Shown here piece after piece: positions 9,434 to 19,600 of a stretch of DNA of 64,000 nucleotides. The position numbers and the translations under genes were made by a program. This DNA is from Sphingobacterium multivorum. GTDB taxonomy: Bacteria; Bacteroidota; Bacteroidia; Sphingobacteriales; Sphingobacteriaceae. Numbering within the stretch: position 1 is the first letter of the stretch; every line of letters starts with the position of its first letter. The stretch is from contig NZ_CP154261.1 of assembly GCF_039511225.1 (NCBI RefSeq), positions 1,488,001 through 1,552,000 of the forward strand, given 5' to 3'. The notes under the pieces were generated by a model. It ran no database searches, was not told the DNA's origin, and was given only the letters and a program-made list of their open reading frames with translations.

Positions 9434-11029
9434 ATGTTCAGAAACGAAATAATAAACAGACAGATAATATCAAATAGGATAATTAAAAGTGTTTTTATCC
9501 TCTTATTTTGTACTTGCGCGTCGCTTGGCTTCTCTCAAAAAAATAAAGCCCAAGGCGGTGCCGGCAACTCGGGGTATATCTTATTAAAGCCAAAATACGA
9601 TGGACATTCAGTCTTGCGCAACCCTTTAAATGGTTGGGTAATGTATGCTCCCCGTAATGCCGACGATTCGTATTGGGATATCGAATATTTTGTGCCAGCA
9701 TTGGGTAAAAAGGTAAAGGTCATCGATTATGCTTCGGCATGCTATGTACGCACGAGCTGGTCTTCTCTGAATCCCAGTGAAGGCGTTTATGCCTGGGATG
9801 ATCCAAATTCCAGAATAGGAAAGCTCTTAAAAGGGGCGCAAAAGAGAGGGTTGCCCATAGCGCTCCGTATAGTGGTAGATGGCCGCGACCAGGGACAAAA
9901 TACACCCAAATTTGTGTTCGACCTTGGAGCCAAATATTATTTGGAAAATAAAAATCATCCCGATAGACAAACCCCTTATCCTCAGGATACGGTATTTAGA
10001 AAATACTACACCAAATTTATCACAGCTTTGGCCAAGGAATTTAATGATCCTGAAAAGACCTCTTTTATTGATGCCTATGGCTTAGGAAAATGGGGTGAAG
10101 CACATTATGTTGTCTATGAAGATCCCAAAATGGCAACGCCCGAAAGTACTGAAAAAATAAAGGAAGAAACCTTGGACTGGGTGACCAGTTTATATGCCAA
10201 CACATTCACAAAAGTTCCTTTGGTTATCAACTACCATCGTCTTGTAGGTCATCCCGAAAGTTGGGGAGCAGTCAACCCGAACAGTGAACGCTTGTTGGAT
10301 AAAGCTATTGATAAAGGTTATAGCTTGCGCCAAGATGCTTTTGGCATGACTGGCTATTACCAGAATTGGGAGAAGGATTTTGCCAGGAAATGGAATTTTA
10401 AGCGTCCTATCATTATGGAAGGGGGCTGGATTATTGCTCCAGGTAAGCACCGTTATTGGATAGACCCGAGTGGAAAATATAGAGAAGGTCATGATGAGGA
10501 TGTTAGAAAAGGAGAGTTCGACCTGTCGGCCGAAGCCCATGTCAATATGATGGACTTTAGAGCGGGGGGAGAAACTGAATCCTGGTTTAAGTCCTTTGAT
10601 CTGGTTCAACGGTTTATTACAGAAGGGGGGTACCGTGTATATCCAGACCAAATCAATCTCCCTCAAGATATCAAGTCGGGAAAGATAGCGCAAATCTCCC
10701 ATCGTTGGCAGAATATGGGCTGGGGCTATTTTCCTAATAATATTCCACAATGGAACTACAAATATAAAGTTGCTTTTGCACTGTTAGATGCCAAAGGGAA
10801 TGTTAGAAAGATTTTTGTAGATCTTCAGAGTGAACCGTCTGCTTGGTTGAAAGGTGCTGCTGCAAGTTATAAAATAAATGCAAAAGTAGATCTACCTGCA
10901 GGAATATATAGCTGGGCAGTCGCCATTGTTGATACAACCAAGGAAAATAAGCCGGCAATTCAACTTGCCCTTGCTGGAGATTTGACGGCTCAGGGTTGGA
11001 CAAAGCTTTCGGCATTGCAGGTAAAATAG
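9434..11029 (+). CDS. DUF4832/DUF4874-type putative glycoside hydrolase, secreted
   Basis: 531 aa with an N-terminal signal segment (residues ~17-33). It has the DUF4874/DUF4832 architecture: a (beta/alpha)8-like barrel beginning at NPLNGWVMYAPR and ending with a beta-sandwich of strand repeats. Candidate acidic residues sit in GLGKWGEAH (about E222) and IIMEGGW (about E329), where retaining clan GH-A enzymes keep acid/base and nucleophile. This is a position argument, as the family activity is uncharacterised to my knowledge. A close paralogue ends the PUL at 28379-29947. First gene of the operon, directly downstream of the putative HTCS operator. Confidence 0.75.
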   Translation: MFRNEIINRQIISNRIIKSVFILLFCTCASLGFSQKNKAQGGAGNSGYILLKPKYDGHSVLRNPLNGWVMYAPRNADDSYWDIEYFVPALGKKVKVIDYASACYVRTSWSSLNPSEGVYAWDDPNSRIGKLLKGAQKRGLPIALRIVVDGRDQGQNTPKFVFDLGAKYYLENKNHPDRQTPYPQDTVFRKYYTKFITALAKEFNDPEKTSFIDAYGLGKWGEAHYVVYEDPKMATPESTEKIKEETLDWVTSLYANTFTKVPLVINYHRLVGHPESWGAVNPNSERLLDKAIDKGYSLRQDAFGMTGYYQNWEKDFARKWNFKRPIIMEGGWIIAPGKHRYWIDPSGKYREGHDEDVRKGEFDLSAEAHVNMMDFRAGGETESWFKSFDLVQRFITEGGYRVYPDQINLPQDIKSGKIAQISHRWQNMGWGYFPNNIPQWNYKYKVAFALLDAKGNVRKIFVDLQSEPSAWLKGAAASYKINAKVDLPAGIYSWAVAIVDTTKENKPAIQLALAGDLTAQGWTKLSALQVK

Positions 11030-11057
11030 AAAATTTTATAAACAATTAACACCTATT

Positions 11058-12845
11058 ATGATAAAGCTGATCAATCTATCTTTTATATTGTCCCTTTTTT
11101 TTAGCCTGATAACCTCCAACCTTGTTGCTCAGCAGAATATGGCCAATGTGTATGGTAGGCGAACTCAATCATTAAATGGAAAGTGGGACGCTATTGTAGA
11201 CTTATACGACCAGGGAAGAAAAAACCAAATCTATCTGAATAAAAAGGCCGAAAATAAGACTGATTTTTATGAATACGCTTTCGAGAATGGTCTCCGTTTA
11301 AATGTACCTTCGGATTGGAACAGTCAAATGCCTGAACTTAAATATTACGAAGGTACCATCTGGTATGGCCGCAAGTTCGATGTATTGAAAGAAAGTAACG
11401 AAAGGCTGTTCTTATATTTTGCTGCTGTAAATTACCGTTGTCGCATCTATCTCAATGGACAAGAGATTGCACAACATGAAGGTGGTTTTACTCCCTTTCA
11501 GATTGAAATAACGGATGCAGCTAAAGAAAACGATAATTTTTTGGCAGTTGAGGTAAATAATAACCGGCAGGTTGATGCCATTCCGGCAATGGCCTTTGAT
11601 TGGTGGAACTATGGCGGTATCACCCGAGATGTCTTTTTGGTAAGCACGCCAAAAGTTTTTATCGATGATTATTTTGTTCAATTGGACAAAACCAAAGCCG
11701 ATAAAATCACTGCGAAGGTCAAACTTTCGGAAAAGATAGCCAATTCCTCGGTAACTATCGAAATACCGGAACTACAACTAAAACAAACGCTTAAAACAGA
11801 TGCTCAGGGAGAAGTGAAAACTTCATTCCTATCGAGAGAAATCAAACGTTGGTCGCCTACTGCACCTAAACTGTATAACGTGAAGATTTCAACGCGCGAT
11901 GATCAAATAGAAGAGGAAATAGGTTTTCGCAATATTTGGGTAAAAGGGGAAGATATCTTCCTGAATGGCGAAGCTATTTTTCTCAAGTCCATTTCATTTC
12001 ATGAGGAAATACCTCAGCGCAAAGGTCGTGCTTTTTCACAGGCAGATGCAGTGATGCTGCTTTCAGAAGCGAAAGCTTTAGGCTGTAATATGATTCGTTT
12101 GGCACATTATCCACAAAATGAATATATCGTGAGAACGGCCGAAAAAATGGGTTTCTTGTTGTGGGAAGAAATTCCCATTTGGCAGGGCATCGATTTTGAA
12201 AATGAATCGACCAAAGATAAAGCCGGTAAAATGATGCGGGAAATGGTTGCTCGAGACAAAAATCGTTGCGCACTCGCTTTTTGGGGGGTAGCCAATGAAA
12301 CCCAACCGTCCGAGCCTAGAAATGCTTTTATCAGGCATTTGATTGCTACATGCAGAGCCGTTGACACGACCAGGCTTATAACCGCTGCTTTTGATCTTGT
12401 TCGTTTCAATAAGGAGAAGGAAACCTTTGTTATGGATGATCCTTTTACGAAAGAATTGGACGTCGTAGCTGTCAACAAATATTTAGGCTGGTACCATTCC
12501 TGGCCAGTTTCTCCTGATAAAGCAGTATGGGATGTTGCAAGAGGCCAGCCTTTAATTATTTCTGAATTTGGAGGCGAGGCGTTGTATGGCAAAAAGGGCG
12601 AAAAGGATGTCGTCAGTTCATGGAGTGAAGATTACCAAGAGACTTTATACAAAAACAACCTCGAAATGTTTAAGCATATCCCAAACCTGCGCGGAACTTC
12701 ACCTTGGCTGCTATTTGATTTCCGTTCGCCGTTCCGTTTTCATCCGACCAATCAAGATGGCTGGAACCGAAAAGGACTGGTGTCGGATCAAGGCTATCGC
12801 AAAAAAGCCTGGTATCTAATGAAGAATTATTATGAGAATAAATAG
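11058..12845 (+). CDS. Glycoside hydrolase family 2 enzyme (beta-galactosidase/beta-glucuronidase type)
   Basis: 595 aa, signal peptide ending near LVAQ (residue ~24). Order of domains: sugar-binding jelly-roll (~40-190, SDWNSQMPELKYYEGTIWYG and WWNYGGITRDV), immunoglobulin-like domain (~195-295), TIM barrel (~300-595). The acid/base Glu is in FWGVANETQ (about 414) and the nucleophile in IISEFGGEAL (about 503), both intact. It is short for GH2, close to beta-glucuronidases, and NKYLGWYHSW also recalls that group. Substrate remains open: a beta-galactoside or beta-uronide in a secreted or periplasmic setting. It follows the DUF4832 gene by 28 bases. Confidence 0.85.
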   Translation: MIKLINLSFILSLFFSLITSNLVAQQNMANVYGRRTQSLNGKWDAIVDLYDQGRKNQIYLNKKAENKTDFYEYAFENGLRLNVPSDWNSQMPELKYYEGTIWYGRKFDVLKESNERLFLYFAAVNYRCRIYLNGQEIAQHEGGFTPFQIEITDAAKENDNFLAVEVNNNRQVDAIPAMAFDWWNYGGITRDVFLVSTPKVFIDDYFVQLDKTKADKITAKVKLSEKIANSSVTIEIPELQLKQTLKTDAQGEVKTSFLSREIKRWSPTAPKLYNVKISTRDDQIEEEIGFRNIWVKGEDIFLNGEAIFLKSISFHEEIPQRKGRAFSQADAVMLLSEAKALGCNMIRLAHYPQNEYIVRTAEKMGFLLWEEIPIWQGIDFENESTKDKAGKMMREMVARDKNRCALAFWGVANETQPSEPRNAFIRHLIATCRAVDTTRLITAAFDLVRFNKEKETFVMDDPFTKELDVVAVNKYLGWYHSWPVSPDKAVWDVARGQPLIISEFGGEALYGKKGEKDVVSSWSEDYQETLYKNNLEMFKHIPNLRGTSPWLLFDFRSPFRFHPTNQDGWNRKGLVSDQGYRKKAWYLMKNYYENK

Positions 12846-12973
12846 AACTTCAATCTTAGCGCTTCGAAAACAGCCCTTAAAGACAATTTCACACTGACAA
12901 AGGCTATTTGGCCTGGCGCGTAAAGAGTAGGTTGGTGAAGAGAATGAAAGTACATAAATAATCGAAATACAAA

Positions 12974-15709
12974 ATGGATGAATACAAGATAAGTATATAC
13001 AAATACGTTAAAATAATATGCCTACTGGGGCTTCTCCTGCAGGCAGCCTTGTTAAAGGCGCAAGATGTCATCGATTTATCGGGTACTTGGGGCTTCCAAA
13101 CTGACGTGATGGATTTTCGAAGGGGCTCCCTGTCTCCCCGCTATAATCACGGTTTACAAGGAACAATTAAACTTCCGGGTATTACCGACGATTATCAGAT
13201 AGGATATCAAAATCCTTATAAATATATTGACCGTCTGACCCGAAAATACGAATACATGGGGCCGGCATGGTACCAACGCGATATCGATATTCCTGCTGAC
13301 TGGAAGGGGAAAAAAATATTCCTATATTTTGAGCGCACCCACTGGTTAAGTTCAATTTTCGTAGATACCAAGGAAGTTAGCAGCATCGATTATGTGAGTG
13401 TGCCTCACAATCACGATCTGAGTACTTCCTTAAAACCCGGAAAAAAGCATCGTATTACCATTTGTATCGATAACCGATTTCAGTACAATACACATAAATG
13501 GAACCATGCACATACTGAATTTACGCAGATTAACTGGAACGGTATCTTGGGAGAAATGAAACTGCTGGCCATAGATCCGGTTTATGTGGAAGACCTTCAG
13601 GTATACCCAAATATCACCGATCAGTCCATAAAAGTAAAATTACGGATCAATAATGTAACAAAAAAAAAGGTAAAGGGAAAGGTTTCCTTTGCTATCGACG
13701 GAACAAACTACAGTCTTAAAAATGAAATTGCTTTGTTAAGTACCGATTCGGTCACGTATATAGAGACAAAAATTCCCTTAGGTAAACAGATTAAACTGTG
13801 GGATGAGTTTAACCCAAATATTTATCGGATTAACTGCCAGCTGAATACTTCCGACGGTAAAAATAGCTACCAGCATGAAAAAGCGACCACCTTTGGTATG
13901 CGTGAAGTAAAACAAGGAAAAAACCATGTCCTGCTCAATAATCATCCGATCCATTTAAGAGGCAATGTTGAAAATGCAGTGTTCCCAAAAACAGGGCATG
14001 CTCCGCTCGATGATGCCTCTTGGGAACGCATTATGATACTGATGAAGGACTACGGCATGAACCATTTACGTTTCCATTCTTGGTGCCCCCCGGCGGCGGC
14101 CTTTCGCATGGCAGACAAACATGGGATATATTTTGAAGTGGAAATGCCTATGTGGGGGAAAGACGCCGAACCCGATGAGGCCAGATATAACTTCTTCCGC
14201 CGTGAAATTAAAGCTATTTTGAAAGAATACGGCAACCATCCTTCGTTTGTTCTGTACTGCAACGGCAATGAAATTACAGGGAACTTCGACTTTATTGAGG
14301 AACTTACCGCCGAAGGCAGAAAAGCTGATCCTCGTCATCTTTATAGCGGTTCTACTGCACGGACAAGAGTTAAATCAGATCAATATTACGTGTCCCAGCA
14401 AACCAACAAAGGGGCTGTAAAGGTTTACGAAGGTCAACCGGGTACTGATTGGGACAAGAATGCGGAGTCTGATGTAGATGTGCCCGTCATTTCACATGAG
14501 TCGGGACAACGTTGTATCTATCCAAATTTTGATGAAATAAAGAAATATGCCAACAGCCCCGTAGAGGCCCGTAATTTTGAAGTATTTAGCGATTTATTGC
14601 AAAAAAATGGCATGCTGGACCAGGCAAAGGATTTCTTCAGAGCATCTGGTGCGCTGACCGTGCTGGAGTACAAAGCCGTGATTGAAGCCCTGTTACGATC
14701 GGGTAAATCTGCCGGATTTCAGCTTTTGTCGATGAACGACTTTCCGGGACAAGGTTACGCACCCGTGGGGATATTCGATCCTTTTTGGGATTCGAAAGGA
14801 TTGGTTACAGCAGAAAAATTCAGGGAGTTTTGCGCGCCAACAGTCGCTCTACTACGCTATAACAAAAGCAGTTTTTTCAACACAGAAACATTTAAGGGTA
14901 AAGCCGAGGTATATAACTTTAGCAATTCTGCACTTGAAAATGCGAAAATTAAATGGTGGTTAACCGATACCGCTGGTAACGTATTGAAAAAGGGAACGCT
15001 GAAAAAGCAAACCATTGCCAAAGAAAATGTATCGCCGGTAGGTGAATTTGAGATTTCCCTGAAAAACATCGGCACCCAAAAAGTTACGGTTCATCTTGCG
15101 GTGAACGATAGCATTAAGAATAGCTGGGACATTTGGGTATATCCAAAGCATCAACATCTGATGCAATCTACAGCAAATGTGTTGTACACCGATGTCTACG
15201 ATGATGTTGCAAAAAGGCAGTTGGCCCAGGGCAAAACCGTGGTTCTTTATCCTTCGCCAGACCAGGTAAAAGGTCGAAAATCACTGTTTCACAATCATTT
15301 TTGGAATCCTATTATGTTTGCATGGGCACCGATGACCATCGGCAACCTGGTCCATCATAAACAGGCCATGTTTAAGGATTTTCTTACTTCATACCATACC
15401 GATTGGCAATGGTGGGATATCCTAAACCATGCAAAAGTAATCGAAATGCAACATGCACCACAACAACTGCGTCCCTTTATACAGGTCATCGACAGTTACG
15501 ACAACAACCAGAAATTGGGTATTGGTTTCGAAGCCAAAATGAACGGCGGGAAACTGCTAGTATTGGCATTGGATACCAAAAATGATATGGATAACCGTCC
15601 CGCTACCCAACAATTGTTGTACAGTATCGATAATTATGTAAAAAGTGAGAAATTCTCGCCGCAAGTGGCCGTAGAAGAGACCTTTATTCAGTCATTTTTA
15701 GAGAAATAA
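12974..15709 (+). CDS. Large GH2-superfamily hydrolase
   Basis: 911 aa with signal anchor or peptide (residues ~9-30, ending LLKAQ). It has a GH2 sugar-binding domain (DLSGTWGFQTD, GPAWYQRDIDIP), an Ig-like domain, then a TIM barrel (~300-650) with the acid/base in YCNGNEITG (about E433) and a likely nucleophile in VISHESGQR (about E508). A ~230-residue C-terminal beta-rich extension follows. The IHLRGNVENAVFPKTG segment differs from classical LacZ-type GH2, so it may act on another linkage such as those in pectic side chains. Substrate cannot be read from sequence. It is 14 bases upstream of the jelly-roll gene. Confidence 0.8.
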   Translation: MDEYKISIYKYVKIICLLGLLLQAALLKAQDVIDLSGTWGFQTDVMDFRRGSLSPRYNHGLQGTIKLPGITDDYQIGYQNPYKYIDRLTRKYEYMGPAWYQRDIDIPADWKGKKIFLYFERTHWLSSIFVDTKEVSSIDYVSVPHNHDLSTSLKPGKKHRITICIDNRFQYNTHKWNHAHTEFTQINWNGILGEMKLLAIDPVYVEDLQVYPNITDQSIKVKLRINNVTKKKVKGKVSFAIDGTNYSLKNEIALLSTDSVTYIETKIPLGKQIKLWDEFNPNIYRINCQLNTSDGKNSYQHEKATTFGMREVKQGKNHVLLNNHPIHLRGNVENAVFPKTGHAPLDDASWERIMILMKDYGMNHLRFHSWCPPAAAFRMADKHGIYFEVEMPMWGKDAEPDEARYNFFRREIKAILKEYGNHPSFVLYCNGNEITGNFDFIEELTAEGRKADPRHLYSGSTARTRVKSDQYYVSQQTNKGAVKVYEGQPGTDWDKNAESDVDVPVISHESGQRCIYPNFDEIKKYANSPVEARNFEVFSDLLQKNGMLDQAKDFFRASGALTVLEYKAVIEALLRSGKSAGFQLLSMNDFPGQGYAPVGIFDPFWDSKGLVTAEKFREFCAPTVALLRYNKSSFFNTETFKGKAEVYNFSNSALENAKIKWWLTDTAGNVLKKGTLKKQTIAKENVSPVGEFEISLKNIGTQKVTVHLAVNDSIKNSWDIWVYPKHQHLMQSTANVLYTDVYDDVAKRQLAQGKTVVLYPSPDQVKGRKSLFHNHFWNPIMFAWAPMTIGNLVHHKQAMFKDFLTSYHTDWQWWDILNHAKVIEMQHAPQQLRPFIQVIDSYDNNQKLGIGFEAKMNGGKLLVLALDTKNDMDNRPATQQLLYSIDNYVKSEKFSPQVAVEETFIQSFLEK

Positions 15710-15722
15710 AAAGGATTAAACG

Positions 15723-16493
15723 ATGATAAGAACAATGATATTGTCTATGATGACTTTTCTTTGGGGTCAGATCCTCATAGCACAGGAAATTATGTTAGAA
15801 GAGAAAGCATCCGTAAACCAGGTCTATAATAAGACTGTCGAGGCGGGAAATGCATTATCTTTTAATGATTTGGACATCGAATCGGGCTATGTACTTTATC
15901 AGACCGAGATAAACTCTGATGCCGAAAGCGAAGAGCTGGAATTGGAAAACGTACGCGATTATGCCGTGGTCTATGTCGACGGTAAGATACAGGGTAGCCT
16001 GACAGATAAGAGTAAAAAACTAGCCATCAAAGCAAATCCAGGCAAACACTTGCTTCAACTTTATGTCGAGAATATTGGTCGGATCACTTACGGACCAGAA
16101 ATTACAGATAATTCAAAAGGGCTATTTGGCACCATTACTTTAGATGGAAACGACCTTCAAGACTGGAAAATGATCCCCTTAACGGTTCGTAATTATCCAC
16201 TGAGGGATTTGGTTTTTGAACAAAGACCAGCTAATGACAGCCCCGGTTTTTACAAAGGTCAGTTCGAACACAATCTGTCCGGAAACAAGTATCTTAATAT
16301 GACAGGATGGGGAATGGGCGAGGTCTGGTTAAATCAAAAATATTTGGGATCTTACTGGGAGGAAGAAAAACAGCAGTCGATATTAATTCCTTCGGCGGAT
16401 TTAATACCCGGAAAAAATGAACTTGTAATCTTCGAACTCAAAAATAATCAGCAAAAGAAGATAAGTTTGTCCCCAACGCCTGTTTTTAAGTAA
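15723..16493 (+). CDS. Free-standing GH35-type C-terminal jelly-roll protein, no catalytic domain
   Basis: 256 aa, signal peptide (~1-20). The whole mature protein matches the C-terminal half of family 35 beta-galactosidases: VVYVDGKIQGSLTD, LYVENIGRITYGPEI with DNSKGLFG, GFYKGQF, then MTGWGMGEVWLNQKYLGSYW and LIPGKNELVIFEL. The GH35 TIM barrel that normally precedes it is absent, and nothing upstream encodes one. It may be an accessory galactoside-binding subunit for the two GH2 enzymes, or a remnant of a split GH35 gene. The intact signal peptide and frame favour a working accessory protein. Confidence 0.75.
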   Translation: MIRTMILSMMTFLWGQILIAQEIMLEEKASVNQVYNKTVEAGNALSFNDLDIESGYVLYQTEINSDAESEELELENVRDYAVVYVDGKIQGSLTDKSKKLAIKANPGKHLLQLYVENIGRITYGPEITDNSKGLFGTITLDGNDLQDWKMIPLTVRNYPLRDLVFEQRPANDSPGFYKGQFEHNLSGNKYLNMTGWGMGEVWLNQKYLGSYWEEEKQQSILIPSADLIPGKNELVIFELKNNQQKKISLSPTPVFK

Positions 16494-16692
16494 ATTGGTA
16501 CTGTGGGCTTCGCATGGAGCTGAACAGCTGAAAAAGAGCTAAGGCCAGAATTTCGACGAAGCTCTTTGCCTAATAGTATGATAATCGAAGTTTATAGAAC
16601 CACTGATCAACAATTAGCTTCAGGTATTTTGATTGGAACTGGCACGCGTAAATCTTGGATTGAAATTTAAACAGCTTTAATAGCATCGGTAA

Positions 16693-19600
16693 ATGAATAA
16701 ATACAGTCTGATAATTTGTTTCCTCATTTTTTGGGGGCAATGTGTTCTCGGTATCGATCTTTCGAGGTATAGATTTCATTTGATGCCCGAAACTTCCTAT
16801 TATGGCGGTATACAGAGCATCGCAAAAGATAGTTTAGGGCGTATTTGGTACACGGGACCCGATGCGCTCTTCATGTACGATGGCAACAGTTTTTATCAGT
16901 TAAATGATATCGTCTCTGCGATCAAACCAGCACAAAAATGGGGTTATGGTTCTTTAATTCGGGATAAAAAGGGAAATCTGTTTCTAGCTTCTGGGCAAGG
17001 TTTATTAAAATTCGATTACGAACGGTTTTCTTTTCATGTCGTGGTTCCCGGAATGATCCGTTCACTTTGTGTACATAGCGATGGTCAGGTTTACATGCTG
17101 TCAGACAATAGCATACTACGCTATAATCCGCAAAAGAAACAGACAGAAAGCTTTTTATTGCCCAAAAACAAGTCTTTCCAAAATATATTGAGTGCTAAAG
17201 GTCACGTGTTTCTAAGCCAAGGTGCTGTTGTGTATCAAGTTGAAATGACGAAAAAACGCTTAATCCAGTTTGCGGATTTTGGTAGTACGACAAATCAGGT
17301 GAACGATGCGGTTGCGTACGGGGGCTTATATTACTTTTTAACACAACGAGGGGGAATCCATGTAACGGATTTGACAGGTACCTTAAAACAGAAGATCCCG
17401 GTAAGCGTAGCGGGAAATTCATCTGTTTTAACCAAAAAACTTTATCTGGACCAAACCGGCATAATCTGGGTGGCTACACAGGCCGGATTATTTTTTTATG
17501 ATCCCGCGACTGAAAGTAGCAGTGCCTTACGGATGAACCTGAACGATGCCTATTCATTACCTAATAACTCGATATGGACGATTTATCCAGACCCGGACCA
17601 AGGGGCCTGGATAGGTACTTACGGTGGTAAAATAGCTTATTGCTCGCTTTACGATTCCCGAGTGCGTTACTTCAAGCCCAGCCCAGGGGGACTCAATCAC
17701 CCCATAGTCAGTAGTTTTCAGGAAGATCATCTGGGAAATATATGGATCGGTACCGAGGGGGGGAGCCTGAATTACTGGAATAGAAAAAAGGATCAGTTTA
17801 ACCCTCTAGAAAAATCGCAGGGTAGTTCGTCGAGTCCCCATATGATTAAACGCCTGAAATTTGACCGAACGAGCAAAAAACTGTTGATTTCAGCCTATAA
17901 CGGCGGTATTGGCAGTTATGATATGGACAATCAGCATTTCAGCAATTTCAATTTCCGCTCTCCGGAGAGCCAGCAACCGCTCACCGTTTATGATTTTGTA
18001 AACGATAAGGAAGGCACCTGGTGGATGACAGATCCCGATAAATCATTTTTATATCGAAAGAAGCCGCTAGATCCTATAGAGATGGTGAGCGTCCTTGATG
18101 CGCAGGGCAAAAAAATGAAACTCGAAGTCGAAGCATTATATGTGAATAACGAAGATCAGCTCTGTTTAATTAGCCATCAAGGATTTTTTGTTGTAAATCC
18201 CCATACGTTAAAGGTATTGAAACACTACGCGCTCAAAGATGCTTCCTATTCAGCAAATTACCTGTGTAGTTATACAGTGACTTCAAATGGCGAAGTATGG
18301 TTGGGGACATTGGGTAAAGGCGTAAATGTACTGAAAAGAGATGGGACATATGTCAACTATAGTGTAAGTAACGGATTCCCGGCGAAAATGGTATTTGGCA
18401 TATTAGAAGATGTTGCCACGAAAAATATCTGGTTAAGTACCAGTGATGGTCTTTTTTGTTTCAACTGGAAGTCCAGTAAATTTGAGAAAGCGAGATTTTA
18501 TCAGGAAAATAACATTGGTTCATTTTATATTCATGCCGCTTACAAAACTTCCAGGGGTGAAATGCTGTTTGGTGGTACCAATGGATTTCTACTTTTCGAT
18601 CCGGCGTACCTCAATAAAAATCTTCAAAAACCGAAAGTGTTTTTTACAGGATTTCTGGTCAACAATAAACTCGTGAAACCAGCGGATGGCTCATCAGTTT
18701 TAACGAAAGACATTGGTAGTCTTTCCAATCGAAAAGAAGACAAGATAAGGCTCTCCAGTAGCCAGTCTAATGTAGAAATTAAGTTTTCGGCAAATAGTTA
18801 TCTATCCGCAGAGAAGAACCAGTTCGCTTACCGGATGTTGGGGCTTGGTGAAGACTGGCAAATCAGTCATGCCAATCAGAAATCTGTACAGTTTCTCAAT
18901 CTTCCAGGCGGAGATTATACCTTTGAAATCAAGGCTTCCAACAATGATGGGCTATGGGGCGATCAAATTTCACGATTATATATTCATGTCGATCCACCAT
19001 TTTTCTTGTCGTGGTGGGCTTATTGCTTCTATGCAGCACTTGTTTCTGCTCTGCTCTTTTTCATAATGAGATATTACAGCAATAAAAGAGTGTTTAAAGA
19101 GCGATTAGCACTCGAGCGTTTAAAAGAACAGAATATGCAAGAGCTGAACCAGGCGCGTATCGACTTCTTTACCAATATCTCCCATGATTTAAAAACACCG
19201 CTAACCCTGGTTTTACAGCCGCTTAAGCAACTTAAAGATACGATTGTGGCCAACGATACTGCTTTGGTCTACATGGATTTAATAGAGAAAAATGTATCTA
19301 GAATACAGCGGATGATTAGCCAATTACTGTGCTTTCGCGAAATAGAAAGCCAAAAAATTACACTCAATCCGCAGGTTGGTGATTTTATCAATTTTGTAAG
19401 GGATATATTTAGCCTTTTTGAACTCTATGCCAATAAAAAAGGTGTTGAAACCAATATTTCTGCGTACAAGGACAATTTATATGTGGCCTTTGACTATGAT
19501 GTTATCGAAAAAATATTGACTAATCTGTTTTCCAATGCCCTAAAATATACACCAGATAATGGGTATGTGGGCGTACGTATCTATAGTGCAACGGCAGAAG

